This document shows positions 17,311 through 25,600 of a stretch of 64,000 bases of DNA, in pieces. Position 1 is the stretch's first letter, and the number at the start of each line of letters is the position of its first letter. Source of the stretch: JAGNKE01 sp965230245 (lineage in GTDB: Bacteria; Pseudomonadota; Alphaproteobacteria; Micavibrionales; Micavibrionaceae); NCBI GenBank assembly GCA_965230245.1, contig OZ246000.1, forward strand, positions 1,798,001-1,862,000, in the 5' to 3' direction. Position numbers and translations under genes: made by a program. The notes beneath the pieces were generated by a model. That model was given only the letters and a program-made list of their open reading frames with translations, ran no database searches and was not told where the DNA came from.

Positions 17311-17965
17311 CGGAAATCTCTTTCTTTTTATTCTTCTTGCTGCCGATTTTCGGCTCTTCGCCTTTCAACAAGCGTCTGATATTCGCATGATGCCGCCCCC
17401 AGACGAGCAGGGCAATCAAAACGCATATTAACGCAGGAGAGGCACCGTAAACAAAAAGCGTAACAATCGGGGCAACTGCTACGGCGATCAGCGCAGACAG
17501 TGAGGAATATTTAAATGCAAATGCCATTAGCAACCATGTCGCACACGCAGCCAATCCCGCATAGGGAACGGCGGCCAATAACGCGCCTAAGGTTGTCGCA
17601 ACACCTTTCCCGCCCTTGAACTTCAACCAAATAGGGAAACAATGCCCAAGGATAGCAATGAGGCCTATAAATAAAGCAACTGCAAACGGAAACTTCTCTC
17701 CCGGATAAATGGCGCTAAAAATAAGCACACTTATGCCTCCCTTTAATGCATCAAGTAAGAGAGTAGCAGCCGCCAACTTTTTACCACCAGCCCGCAAGAC
17801 ATTGGTTGCTCCAACGTTTCCTGAGCCTACTGAGCGAACGTCTTTTTTAGCAAATATTTTGGTAAGAAAAAGCCCAAAAGGGATCGCCCCAAGTAAATAG
17901 GTGAATAAAAGAAAACCACCAATAAAAAAAGCTATATCAGGGGCTTGCGGAACGTCTAATGCCAT
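17294..17965 (-). CDS. plsY: Acyl-phosphate:glycerol-3-phosphate acyltransferase PlsY
   Basis: A 223-residue inner-membrane enzyme that acylates glycerol-3-phosphate using acyl-phosphate, the first step of phospholipid synthesis. Family motifs: YLLGAIPFG at the N-terminus, GSGNVGATNVLR (motif 1), FKGGKGVATTLG (motif 2) and WGRHHANIRRLLKGEE near the C-terminus. About six hydrophobic spans. It follows pyrB by one base on the same strand. The Lys-rich tail (KKNKKKE) is cytoplasmic. Confidence 0.95.
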   Translation of the reverse strand: MALDVPQAPDIAFFIGGFLLFTYLLGAIPFGLFLTKIFAKKDVRSVGSGNVGATNVLRAGGKKLAAATLLLDALKGGISVLIFSAIYPGEKFPFAVALFIGLIAILGHCFPIWLKFKGGKGVATTLGALLAAVPYAGLAACATWLLMAFAFKYSSLSALIAVAVAPIVTLFVYGASPALICVLIALLVWGRHHANIRRLLKGEEPKIGSKKNKKKEISGGEAG

Positions 17966-17966
17966 C

Positions 17967-18875
17967 CTATTTCCCTATCAGCATATCCAGCACCGCCATA
18001 CGCGTCGGAATGCCGTTCGCCACCTGCTTGATCAAAAGGCTGCGCTCGGGGTCTTCGGCGACATCATCGGCAATCTCAACCCCGCGGTTCATCGGGCCGG
18101 GGTGCATAACCTTCGCATCGGACTTCGCGGCTTTAAGCTTCTCCATCGTCAGCCCGTAATCCCTGAAATACGCGCCATCATCGGGGATAAGCGAACGCTC
18201 CATGCGCTCCTTCTGCACCCGCAGCATCATCACGATATCCGCATCCCTGATCCCTTCTTCGAGAGAGGTAAATTTCTGCACATCTTCAACCACGGGCTTT
18301 TGCGGCATGAGGAACTCAGGCGCAACCACGCGCACATTCGCCCCCATTTTCGTCAGGAGCAGCATATTCGAATTCGCAACCCTGCTATGGGCGACATCAC
18401 CGCAAATGGCGACTTCTAATCCCTTCAAAGAGCCTTTTTCCTGCCGCATCGTCAACGCATCCAGCAACGCCTGCGTCGGATGCTCGCGCCAGCTATCGCC
18501 CGCATTCAAAACGGGGCATCTTACGCGGCTCGCCACAAACCCGGGCGCCCCATATTCATGGTGACGGATAATAATCGCATCCGGCTCCATCGCGCTCAGC
18601 GTATCAATCGTATCGGAAAACGACTCATCCTTCTTAAGAGAACTCAGCTCCGCGTTCCAGTTGACCACTTCCGCGCCTAAACGCTTCGCCGCTATATCGA
18701 ACGACGTCACGGTTCGTGTGGATGTCTCGAAAAACAGGGACAGAACGATCTTGTTCTCCAGCTTGCGCTTGTCCCATTTCCCGTTTTCCAAGGATTCGGA
18801 ATAATACTGCGCACGGTCGAGAATATCGTCGATCCGCCCCGCGTCCAGCTCTGCTATGCCAAGAAGATGTTTCAT
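17967..18875 (-). CDS. pyrB: Aspartate carbamoyltransferase catalytic subunit
   Basis: A 302-residue enzyme joining carbamoyl phosphate and aspartate in pyrimidine synthesis. It has the carbamoyl-phosphate signature FFETSTRTVTSFD, a GDSWREHPTQALLD block and HPGPMNRGVEI. The frame is open to 19079, but the family start fits MKHLLGIAEL at 18875; the upstream stretch is hydrophobic and overlaps the divergent Sel1 gene. No pyrC is adjacent, which differs from the common alphaproteobacterial pyrB-pyrC pair. It is the first gene of the plsY-dprA-topA run. Confidence 0.95.
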   Translation of the reverse strand: MKHLLGIAELDAGRIDDILDRAQYYSESLENGKWDKRKLENKIVLSLFFETSTRTVTSFDIAAKRLGAEVVNWNAELSSLKKDESFSDTIDTLSAMEPDAIIIRHHEYGAPGFVASRVRCPVLNAGDSWREHPTQALLDALTMRQEKGSLKGLEVAICGDVAHSRVANSNMLLLTKMGANVRVVAPEFLMPQKPVVEDVQKFTSLEEGIRDADIVMMLRVQKERMERSLIPDDGAYFRDYGLTMEKLKAAKSDAKVMHPGPMNRGVEIADDVAEDPERSLLIKQVANGIPTRMAVLDMLIGK

Positions 18876-18954
18876 AAGGTTCAGGAAAAGCACATCTTTC
18901 AATAAATTTCCAGTGGGAAAGTAAATATGGCAAAATCGTCCAAAGGAAATAAAC

Positions 18955-19473
18955 ATGACTGTGAGCAAAAGGCAGGCCAAAAAACTGGCTGCGATTAAAA
19001 GAATAAAAGAAGAACTTCCTGATCTTGTCCTCGCGGCAGAAAACGGTGATGTTCTGGCAATGGTCAATCTGGCTGCCATGCTGGCGACAGGGAATGATTA
19101 TATATCAAAAAATGAAAAGGGGGCGGTGTATTGGTATGCGCAAGCTATTCTGGCTGGGCACATCACATCGAAGTGGGATCTCGGAACTATGTTCTTGAAC
19201 GGCGAAGGGGTAGAAAAAAACACCCAATACAGAATTCAACTGATTGAAGCCGCAGCAGAAGAAGGCGAAATCACGGCATGCCTGTTTTTAAGTGATATAT
19301 ACAAACACGGAAACGGCGATATCCAGTCCGATAAACAAAAATATAAATACTTTGAGAGCCGTTACAGGGAAATCGAAAAAATGATACCTGAAAATGTTAA
19401 GGGTGATGCTACAGATGTCATTGGTGACTTGAAGCTAGATATAGAAAAGCCCGTAATCTCGACAAATGCATAA
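18955..19473 (+). CDS. Sel1-like repeat protein
   Basis: A 172-residue soluble protein. Residues ~25-130 form two to three Sel1 (TPR-like) units, seen in AMVNLAAMLATGNDYISKNEKGAVYWY (first unit), the WDLGTMFLNGEGVEKN unit and ACLFLSDIYKHGNGD. Such repeats mediate protein-protein contact; the partner is unknown. No signal peptide. It is divergent from pyrB and AT-richer than its neighbours. Confidence 0.78.
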   Translation: MTVSKRQAKKLAAIKRIKEELPDLVLAAENGDVLAMVNLAAMLATGNDYISKNEKGAVYWYAQAILAGHITSKWDLGTMFLNGEGVEKNTQYRIQLIEAAAEEGEITACLFLSDIYKHGNGDIQSDKQKYKYFESRYREIEKMIPENVKGDATDVIGDLKLDIEKPVISTNA

Positions 19474-19508
19474 AATTATCCCTATTCTTAGCGTATTTTT
19501 CATATTTA

Positions 19509-19967
19509 ATGTATACTCTTCAAAGTGGCGAAATGCCTAAAAATATCAATGACCTGCAAGAGCCTCTTAAACCGTGTGTGGAAGTAATGATAGGCAAAAA
19601 AGGAAAAATACTGGTCGTTGAGGATAATGACTTTGTGCGCATGCAATTGGTCCAATTCCTTAATGACGAGGGATATGAGACACTGGAGGCCACGTGTGGC
19701 CAGTCCGCTCTCGATCTCATGTCTGCGGACATTCATCTGGCCGTTGTGGACGTGCGCATGCACCCTGTCAATGGTGTCGAATTCCTCCAGAAAATAAGGG
19801 TAGAACAAAACAACAGCCTGCCTGTCATTATGGTTACGGGCTGCGACAACCCGATATTGGAGCAGGAAGCCGAACCGCTAAACGTTTCCGCTATCCTTCA
19901 CAAACCCGTCCCGCGGGAAAAGCTCCTGGAAACCGTCGCCTCAAGCCTGCGCAAGAAACAGCGTTAA
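19509..19967 (+). CDS. Single-domain response regulator
   Basis: A 152-residue receiver-domain protein. The receiver starts at KILVVEDNDFVRMQL, the phosphoacceptor is in AVVDVRMHPVNG, Thr is in MVTGCD and Lys in LHKPVPREKL. There is no output domain. Starts at 19509, 19533 and 19587 are all possible; none has a convincing ribosome-binding site. It lies convergent to the hybrid kinase gene (20 bases apart), whose Hpt domain is a possible phosphodonor, though this pairing is only inferred from position. Confidence 0.85.
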   Translation: MYTLQSGEMPKNINDLQEPLKPCVEVMIGKKGKILVVEDNDFVRMQLVQFLNDEGYETLEATCGQSALDLMSADIHLAVVDVRMHPVNGVEFLQKIRVEQNNSLPVIMVTGCDNPILEQEAEPLNVSAILHKPVPREKLLETVASSLRKKQR

Positions 19968-19987
19968 AAAAACTAAGATAAAAATTA

Positions 19988-21985
19988 TTATTCCCCGATG
20001 GGTCCGAGTTCTTCAATCTCGCGGCGGGCGCGTCCGAATTCTTTAACAGCCGAAACCACCAAATTCGCGCATGGCCTGCGCTCTTCTGCCGTTTTCTGGA
20101 TTTCTTCCGCAAACTGTCCCAGAACATTACAACACGCCGAGCGCGCCGCACCTTTCAGGCTGTGCGCGATATCGGCCAGCGCCGCGTAATCCTTGCGCCC
20201 TTCGGCCTCTGCCATTTTCGTAATCAGCGGGTCGGTCAGTTTCAGAAAAGAGTGCAACATCTCGATCGCATTTTCATCGAAAGCGCCGATTTGGCCGATC
20301 ACGCACTCACGGTCAATCGCCGAAACCGTTTTCGAACTGTGATACTGCGCTTCCTTGGAAGGGCGAGCGGTCACAACGCTTTTCAGTGTTTCCTCATCCA
20401 ACAAGCCCCAACGGATCAAAAGCTGCCGCAAATGCCCCAAAGAAACGGGTTTTATCAGGCTCTCGTCAAATCCGTGTTCCAGATACGCCTCGCGGCTTGC
20501 CATCTGCACATCCGCGGTCAGGACAATCACGGGAAGGTGTTTGCCTGTCTCTTGCTCCTTTTTACGAATCCCGCGAACCAGCGTATACCCGTCCACATCA
20601 GGCATGTGCAAATCTGTGATGAAGAGGCTGTAACGGTCTGCAGCAAGATATTCTTGCGCCTGCGTTCCACTGGTCGCAAAGACAACATCAACATTAAGCT
20701 TTTCGCATTGCCGCCTCAGGATATCGCGCACACTGTCCGTATCCTCGGCGATCAAAAGCTTGATAGGTCCTTCATGTTTAATGCTGCTCGCGCGTTTGAT
20801 ATTCGCGGCTTCTTTAACCGTCTTGCCCAGCCCGACACGTGAGGCCGGTTTCGTAAGATATGTCGCGCCGAGCGATTTAAGCGTCTGGGTCATGCCCGGA
20901 TCATCTCGCACCGTGTACATAACCAGCCCCATGAAAGGGCGCAGGACGTATAGCTCCTGTATCAGGTTCACACCAAGACCGTCGGGCAAACTTTGATCAA
21001 CGACGGCCACATTGAACGGCATTTTCCGCGCCAGTTGCAGCCCATCCTCGTAAGTACTAACACTCTCGACCTTTGCGCCCATAGACTGTAATGACGTGGC
21101 AATCTCTTTGGAGCCTTGCGGGTGGCTGTCAACGGAAAGAACGGACACACCTTCCAGATCGGGCAGGCTGTCAGGGTTCAGATCCGTGCCGACCTCCCGC
21201 GTTGGTATTTCAAACCAGAAGGTCGAGCCTGCACCAGGTTCGCTGTTCACACCGATTTCACCGTTCATCAGATCAACCAGCTTCTTGGAAATGGACAATC
21301 CAAGTCCCGTACCGCCGTGCTTGCGTGTGCTCGGGTTATCGCCCTGCATAAACGGCTCAAAAAGTCGGGCAATAACATCATCACCCATTCCGATTCCCGT
21401 ATCGATCACTTCAAAGCGCAAACCCAAACCATCCGGGTCGCCATCCACTTCTTTCGTATTCCGCGTCACGCGCACGGTCACCGTACCTTGCTTGGTAAAT
21501 TTCACCGCATTTGTGCAGAGATTCATCAGGATTTGCCGCAAACGTTTCGGATCACCGATTATAACGGCGGGCACATCCTGCTCGATATCGTCCATCAGTG
21601 TGACATTCGCATCCTGCGCACGGAAGGCGAGCGCTTCGAGAATACCGCGCACCAGCAAGCGCACCGGAACCTCGAACATATCAAGCTTCAGCTTGTTCGC
21701 ATCCATCTTGAGGGAATCAAGAACATCATCCAGAATCTCCAGCAAATCTCCCGCGGATGTCTTGGCGGTATCAACCATTGTATGAATACGGTCGGGCTCT
21801 TCTTCATCGGAAATCAGCTCCAGCAAACCGTAAATCGTCTGGAGCGGCGTTCTGATTTCATGACTGACCATAGCCAGAAAATTAGACTTCATCTCGGCCA
21901 GTTTTTTGGCTTCCGAAGCCTTGCGTTTCAACTCGGCAATCGTTTCGTCTTGGAATATCGGGTCGTCTGGCTGATTCTGGGGCAT
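19988..21985 (-). CDS. Hybrid histidine kinase with two receivers and an Hpt domain
   Basis: A 665-residue soluble phosphorelay protein. Order: coiled coil, HisKA with His42 in MVSHEIRTPLQ, HATPase (N box CTNAVKFT, DTGIGMG, GGTGLGLSIS), receiver 1 (acceptor in VAVVDQSLPDG), receiver 2 (IAEDTDSVRD, acceptor in FITDLHMPDVDG, KP in LIKPVSLG) and a C-terminal Hpt with the phosphorylatable His in AHSLKGAARS. No membrane spans or PAS domain are seen, so the signal is probably cytoplasmic or delivered by a partner. The overall plan is BarA/TorS-like without the sensor half. Output regulator not identified. Confidence 0.92.
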   Translation of the reverse strand: MPQNQPDDPIFQDETIAELKRKASEAKKLAEMKSNFLAMVSHEIRTPLQTIYGLLELISDEEEPDRIHTMVDTAKTSAGDLLEILDDVLDSLKMDANKLKLDMFEVPVRLLVRGILEALAFRAQDANVTLMDDIEQDVPAVIIGDPKRLRQILMNLCTNAVKFTKQGTVTVRVTRNTKEVDGDPDGLGLRFEVIDTGIGMGDDVIARLFEPFMQGDNPSTRKHGGTGLGLSISKKLVDLMNGEIGVNSEPGAGSTFWFEIPTREVGTDLNPDSLPDLEGVSVLSVDSHPQGSKEIATSLQSMGAKVESVSTYEDGLQLARKMPFNVAVVDQSLPDGLGVNLIQELYVLRPFMGLVMYTVRDDPGMTQTLKSLGATYLTKPASRVGLGKTVKEAANIKRASSIKHEGPIKLLIAEDTDSVRDILRRQCEKLNVDVVFATSGTQAQEYLAADRYSLFITDLHMPDVDGYTLVRGIRKKEQETGKHLPVIVLTADVQMASREAYLEHGFDESLIKPVSLGHLRQLLIRWGLLDEETLKSVVTARPSKEAQYHSSKTVSAIDRECVIGQIGAFDENAIEMLHSFLKLTDPLITKMAEAEGRKDYAALADIAHSLKGAARSACCNVLGQFAEEIQKTAEERRPCANLVVSAVKEFGRARREIEELGPIGE

Positions 21986-22098
21986 AACGCGAATAAGAAT
22001 TTGTGAACAAAGATTGAAAAACTTTGAGCAATCCTATAGAAATTCAAAGCTTATCAACATCAAAGCATATAATATTTTATGAGTGAAAGGTAGAGACA

Positions 22099-23124
22099 AT
22101 GGGATATAGAATTGCAGTCGTAGGCGCCACAGGAAATGTAGGATTGGAAATCCTCAAGATCCTCGACGAGCGAAAATTCCCTGCCGATGATGTCGTCGCG
22201 CTTGCCTCCAGCCGTTCCGTCGGCAAGGAAGTCTCCTTCGGGGACAATAACCTGAAAGTTCAGGATCTGGCCAAGTTCGACTTTAAAGGAATTGACATTG
22301 TATTGTCCTCTCCCGGCGGAAAGATCTCTGCTGAATATTCACCCGTGGCGGCAAAGGCCGGTGCAGTCGTGATCGACAACACAAGCCATTGGCGTATGGA
22401 TCCCGATGTGCCGCTGATCGTGCCGGAAGTGAACCCGCACGCCTTGGCCGAATACACAAAGAAAAACATTATTGCCAACCCGAATTGTTCAACGATCCAG
22501 ATGGTTGTCGCATTGAAGGCACTGCATGAAGAAGCAGGCATCAAGCGCGTGGTTGTCTCAACGTACCAGTCCGTATCCGGTTCAGGTAAGGCCGCAATGG
22601 ACGAGTTGTTCAATCAGACCAAAGGCATTTACATGAACCATCAGCCGAACCCGACGGTCTATCCGAAGCAGATTGCCTTTAACGCAATCCCGCAGATCGA
22701 TGTGTTCATGGATGACGGCATGACCAAGGAAGAGTGGAAAATGGTTGTTGAAACCAAGAAAATCCTCGATCCGAAAATCAAGGTCTGTGCCTCATGCGTG
22801 CGCGTACCCGTCTTTATCGGTCACGCGGAAATGGTCAACGTGGAAACGGAAAAGGAAATCACCGCCGATCGCGCCCGCGAACTGTGGAGAGAATTTGACG
22901 GTGTGACCGTGATTGATGAAGCCGCAGAAGGAACGGAATTCGTAACACCTCTGGAAATTCAGGGTGAAGACGATGTATTCGTGAGCCGCATCCGCGAAGA
23001 CGCCTCCGTTGAAAACGGCCTGAACTTCTGGTGTGTTTCCGACAACCTGCGCAAAGGCGCGGCTCTGAACGCGGTTCAAATTGCCGAACTCTTTGACAAG
23101 CAAGGCGCAAAAGCCGCTGCATAA
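22099..23124 (+). CDS. asd: Aspartate-semialdehyde dehydrogenase
   Basis: A 341-residue NADPH enzyme reducing aspartyl phosphate to the semialdehyde, feeding lysine/diaminopimelate, threonine and methionine synthesis. The nucleotide-binding motif is VVGATGNVGLEIL; the catalytic Cys130 is in NPNCSTIQ; GSGKAAMDEL and CVRVPVFIGHAE are family motifs. The start has AAAGGTAGAG upstream and a TATAAT box lies near 22069. Followed after eight bases by a small membrane-protein gene. Confidence 0.96.
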   Translation: MGYRIAVVGATGNVGLEILKILDERKFPADDVVALASSRSVGKEVSFGDNNLKVQDLAKFDFKGIDIVLSSPGGKISAEYSPVAAKAGAVVIDNTSHWRMDPDVPLIVPEVNPHALAEYTKKNIIANPNCSTIQMVVALKALHEEAGIKRVVVSTYQSVSGSGKAAMDELFNQTKGIYMNHQPNPTVYPKQIAFNAIPQIDVFMDDGMTKEEWKMVVETKKILDPKIKVCASCVRVPVFIGHAEMVNVETEKEITADRARELWREFDGVTVIDEAAEGTEFVTPLEIQGEDDVFVSRIREDASVENGLNFWCVSDNLRKGAALNAVQIAELFDKQGAKAAA

Positions 23125-23132
23125 AGGCAATA

Positions 23133-23621
23133 ATGACAAGGATCAAAACAGGGATGGAATGGAATTTATCATTATTCTTCATCCCTGTTTTCTATTTACC
23201 CGCATTTGCATCATGGGTGAAGTACAACGCGGCCATTCGCAAACAGGCGGTGCTGAGTACAACCCCGTTCCAACATTTTGAAAGCTCTATAAACCCGTGG
23301 CGCGGTGCGATGTGGGCATGCATTTTTATGATGGTGTTTTCGGCACTCGCGTTGGTTTTCATTGTCGGAGTAGAACCCCTGACATATGCAGAAGATGAAT
23401 GGGCAAAACCTGTTCTGTTTACAGCGTGGTTTTTATCCTATCCCGTTAACCTGATCATGTTTCGCTACCTGCGCACCAAGCTTGCCCAAGGGACACCTGA
23501 TCAGGAGGAGGGCGGCTTGCTTGCGCTGCCTGTGGTTATTGCATGGGACATAATAAAACACGCCTGCATGCTTGCCCTGTTTGTTTTGGGCATTTTCATC
23601 ATCTCTTCATTTTATCCCTAA
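23133..23621 (+). CDS. Small membrane protein of unknown function
   Basis: A 162-residue protein with an N-terminal hydrophobic segment (LSLFFIPVFYLPAF) and three further spans (about residues 60-85, 97-115, 137-160). The start could be ATG at 23133 or the second Met at 23151. No family is recognised. The gene follows asd by eight bases and may be co-transcribed with it; it converges with the TerB-like gene. Confidence 0.6.
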   Translation: MTRIKTGMEWNLSLFFIPVFYLPAFASWVKYNAAIRKQAVLSTTPFQHFESSINPWRGAMWACIFMMVFSALALVFIVGVEPLTYAEDEWAKPVLFTAWFLSYPVNLIMFRYLRTKLAQGTPDQEEGGLLALPVVIAWDIIKHACMLALFVLGIFIISSFYP

Positions 23622-23652
23622 AAATAAGGGGCGGAAGAAGGTGAGCAGGGGA

Positions 23653-24171
23653 TTAATCCCTGAGCAGGTCGATCCCGACGGCCAGCAGAACTTCGTCCAG
23701 CCACTGCATCCACGGAATGAAGTGCGCGCCTTTTTTCGGGCGGTTTTCGTCAATTTTAATATCGTGAATGGCCAGATTGGCATCAACGGCCTTTTTCACA
23801 TCGCTGCGGATCTGCTCCATATCCAGTCCGTCGGTCGCAAGAGCATGCAAACGGTCAAGCAAATCCTGCTCGGACGGGTCAAGGTGCCCGTCTTTATGTG
23901 CCATCAGGCGCGCGAAATAAACAACCTGGCCGCGATAACGCGGGTCATTGATATAGCGGAACAAATCGGCGACGTCCTGCGCAACATCAAGATCGGTCTC
24001 AATGGTATTGCGCTGCTCGTCTGTAAGCGGCAGTCGGTTTGTAAGAGCGGAAACATATGCGCGCTCCTCATCCGTCACAATGCCGTCAGCATGCGCCATC
24101 GCGACAATACACCGCAACATATAGAATTTGCTGTTTGAAACATGATCGGTATTCATCTGCTCTTGTGCCAT
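23653..24171 (-). CDS. TerB-like protein
   Basis: A 172-residue all-helical soluble protein. Two related segments, VAMAHADGIVTDEERAYV and RLMAHKDGHLDPSEQDLL, each give the A-x-A-D-G/K-D-G-x-(L/V)-(T/D)-x-x-E pattern of the TerB/DjlA acidic-helix fold, which can bind metal. Names in this family (tellurite resistance) do not establish function. Strong AGGAG upstream of the ATG. A perfect inverted repeat lies 15 bases upstream of the start and may be an operator. Confidence 0.75.
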   Translation of the reverse strand: MAQEQMNTDHVSNSKFYMLRCIVAMAHADGIVTDEERAYVSALTNRLPLTDEQRNTIETDLDVAQDVADLFRYINDPRYRGQVVYFARLMAHKDGHLDPSEQDLLDRLHALATDGLDMEQIRSDVKKAVDANLAIHDIKIDENRPKKGAHFIPWMQWLDEVLLAVGIDLLRD

Positions 24172-24185
24172 TTTGCTCTCCTATA

Positions 24186-24207
24186 ATATGTATAATTATA
24201 TACATAT
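24186..24207. promoter_or_regulatory. Perfect 9-bp inverted repeat upstream of the TerB-like gene
   Basis: ATATGTATA-ATTA-TATACATAT is a perfect dyad between the TerB-like start codon (24171) and sdhC. It has the size of a dimeric repressor site. AT-rich composition raises the chance of random occurrence. Confidence 0.35.
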
Positions 24208-24385
24208 GCATAACTTTTGTGCAAGTTTTTCACGTCATAACATTACAATTACATTAAAACGCTCTTAATTTGGGCTTATTTTGCCCTTATATGGATTGAA
24301 TTCTACGCAACAGGCTATATGATAGCCACAGTCTGTAAAGAAAAGGAAAACGCAGACTCCTTTCAATACAAAAATTTGAGATCAA

Positions 24386-24784
24386 ATGTCAGAAACAACA
24401 GAAAAAGTGCAGCGCCCGCTTTCACCGCATTTGCAGGTCTATAAGCTCCCGCTTACGGCACTTATGTCCATTTCCCACAGAATAACGGGCGTAGGTCTTG
24501 CCGTCGGAACCATCTTGGTCACGGCATTCCTGATTTCCGCTGCAACAAGCGAAGACGCATACAATATGGTCATGGGGCTGGCAACCAGCGTATTCGGACA
24601 GATCATCCTGTTCCTCTGGTCTGCGGCACTTTACTACCATATGTGCAACGGCGTGCGTCACATGCTCTGGGATACCGGGCGCTACCTCGAAAAAGACAAG
24701 GCCATGCGCACGAATTATGTAGTCATCATGGTTGCGGCGTTATTCACCGCGGCGACTTGGCTCTACGCATACGTAACACCGTAA
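24386..24784 (+). CDS. sdhC: Succinate dehydrogenase cytochrome b556 subunit
   Basis: A 132-residue membrane anchor of complex II. It shows RPLSPHLQVYKLP, the conserved SISHRITGVGL, and the haem-ligand region HMCNGVRHMLWD. Three membrane helices are visible. The first gene of the sdh cluster; the 214-base upstream region is AT-rich and presumably contains the promoter, but no single site stands out. Confidence 0.95.
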   Translation: MSETTEKVQRPLSPHLQVYKLPLTALMSISHRITGVGLAVGTILVTAFLISAATSEDAYNMVMGLATSVFGQIILFLWSAALYYHMCNGVRHMLWDTGRYLEKDKAMRTNYVVIMVAALFTAATWLYAYVTP

Positions 24785-24800
24785 GGAAGAGGGAAAAAAC

Positions 24801-25205
24801 ATGCCGTTACCTTCCGATAAAGACAGATTAAAATCCCCGCTCGCAAAGGCGCGCGGTCTCGGCTCCGCCCACCACGGCGCGGAACACTGGATGGCGCAGA
24901 AAATTACGGCCATCGCAAATGTACCGCTGGTGCTTTGGCTGATTTTTTCAATTATCTGCCTGAAAGATGCGACATATCTCGAATTCACAGCATGGCAGGC
25001 AAAACCGTGGAATGCCGTCTTGATGATCATGCTCATCATCTCGGTCATGTATCATGCGAAACTCGGCGCACAGGTCGTGGTGGAGGATTACATCTCCAAT
25101 AAAAGCCTGAAAATGATGAAACTCATCGGGCAAAAGCTCTTTTTCTTCGCCCTCGGCGTCGCATGTATCTTTAGTGTTTTAAAAATCGCTTTTACATTCG
25201 GCTAA
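24801..25205 (+). CDS. sdhD: Succinate dehydrogenase membrane anchor subunit
   Basis: A 134-residue membrane anchor. It begins with the family block KSPLAKARGLGSAHHGAEHW, has three hydrophobic spans, and MYHAKLGAQVVVEDY carries the conserved helix II/III residues (possible haem or quinone contact). GGAAGAGGG-like sequence precedes the ATG. Eight bases after its stop a TPR gene begins instead of sdhA. Confidence 0.95.
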   Translation: MPLPSDKDRLKSPLAKARGLGSAHHGAEHWMAQKITAIANVPLVLWLIFSIICLKDATYLEFTAWQAKPWNAVLMIMLIISVMYHAKLGAQVVVEDYISNKSLKMMKLIGQKLFFFALGVACIFSVLKIAFTFG

Positions 25206-25213
25206 AAAGACAA

Positions 25214-25600
25214 ATGACAAAGAGTAGAGATGCTCAGAAAGAGTTTGATTTAGGTAAAAAACATTCTGCTAACGGTGATTTTTCAAAGGCTTTAAAGCAT
25301 TATAAGGAAAGTACGGAACTGGATGAAAAGGACGCGCGATATTGGATTAGTTTAGGAAGTTGTCTTATTGAGCTAAGACATTGGGACGAAGCAGAAAAAG
25401 CGCTGAAACAAGGGATTAACTTAAAGCTGGCTTATTCGGAGGATTTTGCAAGAATTAAACTGGCAGAAGCTTTGATTAATAATGGAAAGAAAAAAGAAGC
25501 CTTTAAACAATGGGAATATGTAACAACTATGGAGCCATGTTATCCAAACCATGAATGGCCCATGGAAGAAGCAAGAAAACGGATGGAAGAATACAAATGA
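25214..25600 (+). CDS. Small TPR protein inside the sdh operon
   Basis: A 128-residue soluble protein with about three tetratricopeptide units: FDLGKKHSANGDFSKALKHY, YWISLGSCLIELRHWDEAEK and IKLAEALINNGKKKEAFKQW. TPRs bind other proteins. Its stop overlaps the sdhA start (ATGA), so translation is coupled to sdhA. Codon usage is clearly AT-richer than that of sdhD and sdhA, suggesting separate origin. A role as a complex II assembly or accessory factor is a guess from position only. Confidence 0.78.
   Translation: MTKSRDAQKEFDLGKKHSANGDFSKALKHYKESTELDEKDARYWISLGSCLIELRHWDEAEKALKQGINLKLAYSEDFARIKLAEALINNGKKKEAFKQWEYVTTMEPCYPNHEWPMEEARKRMEEYK

Noticed and set aside
18876..19079. 68-codon N-terminal extension of pyrB
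   Set aside because: It overlaps the divergent Sel1 gene and ATCase homologs start at MKHLLGIAEL-like sequence.
19988..21985. Assignment of the hybrid kinase as CckA
   Set aside because: It has no PAS domains or membrane helices and carries two receivers plus Hpt, unlike CckA.
21116..22006. 296-codon frame opposite the hybrid kinase
   Set aside because: The kinase reading has all catalytic motifs; the opposite frame has none.
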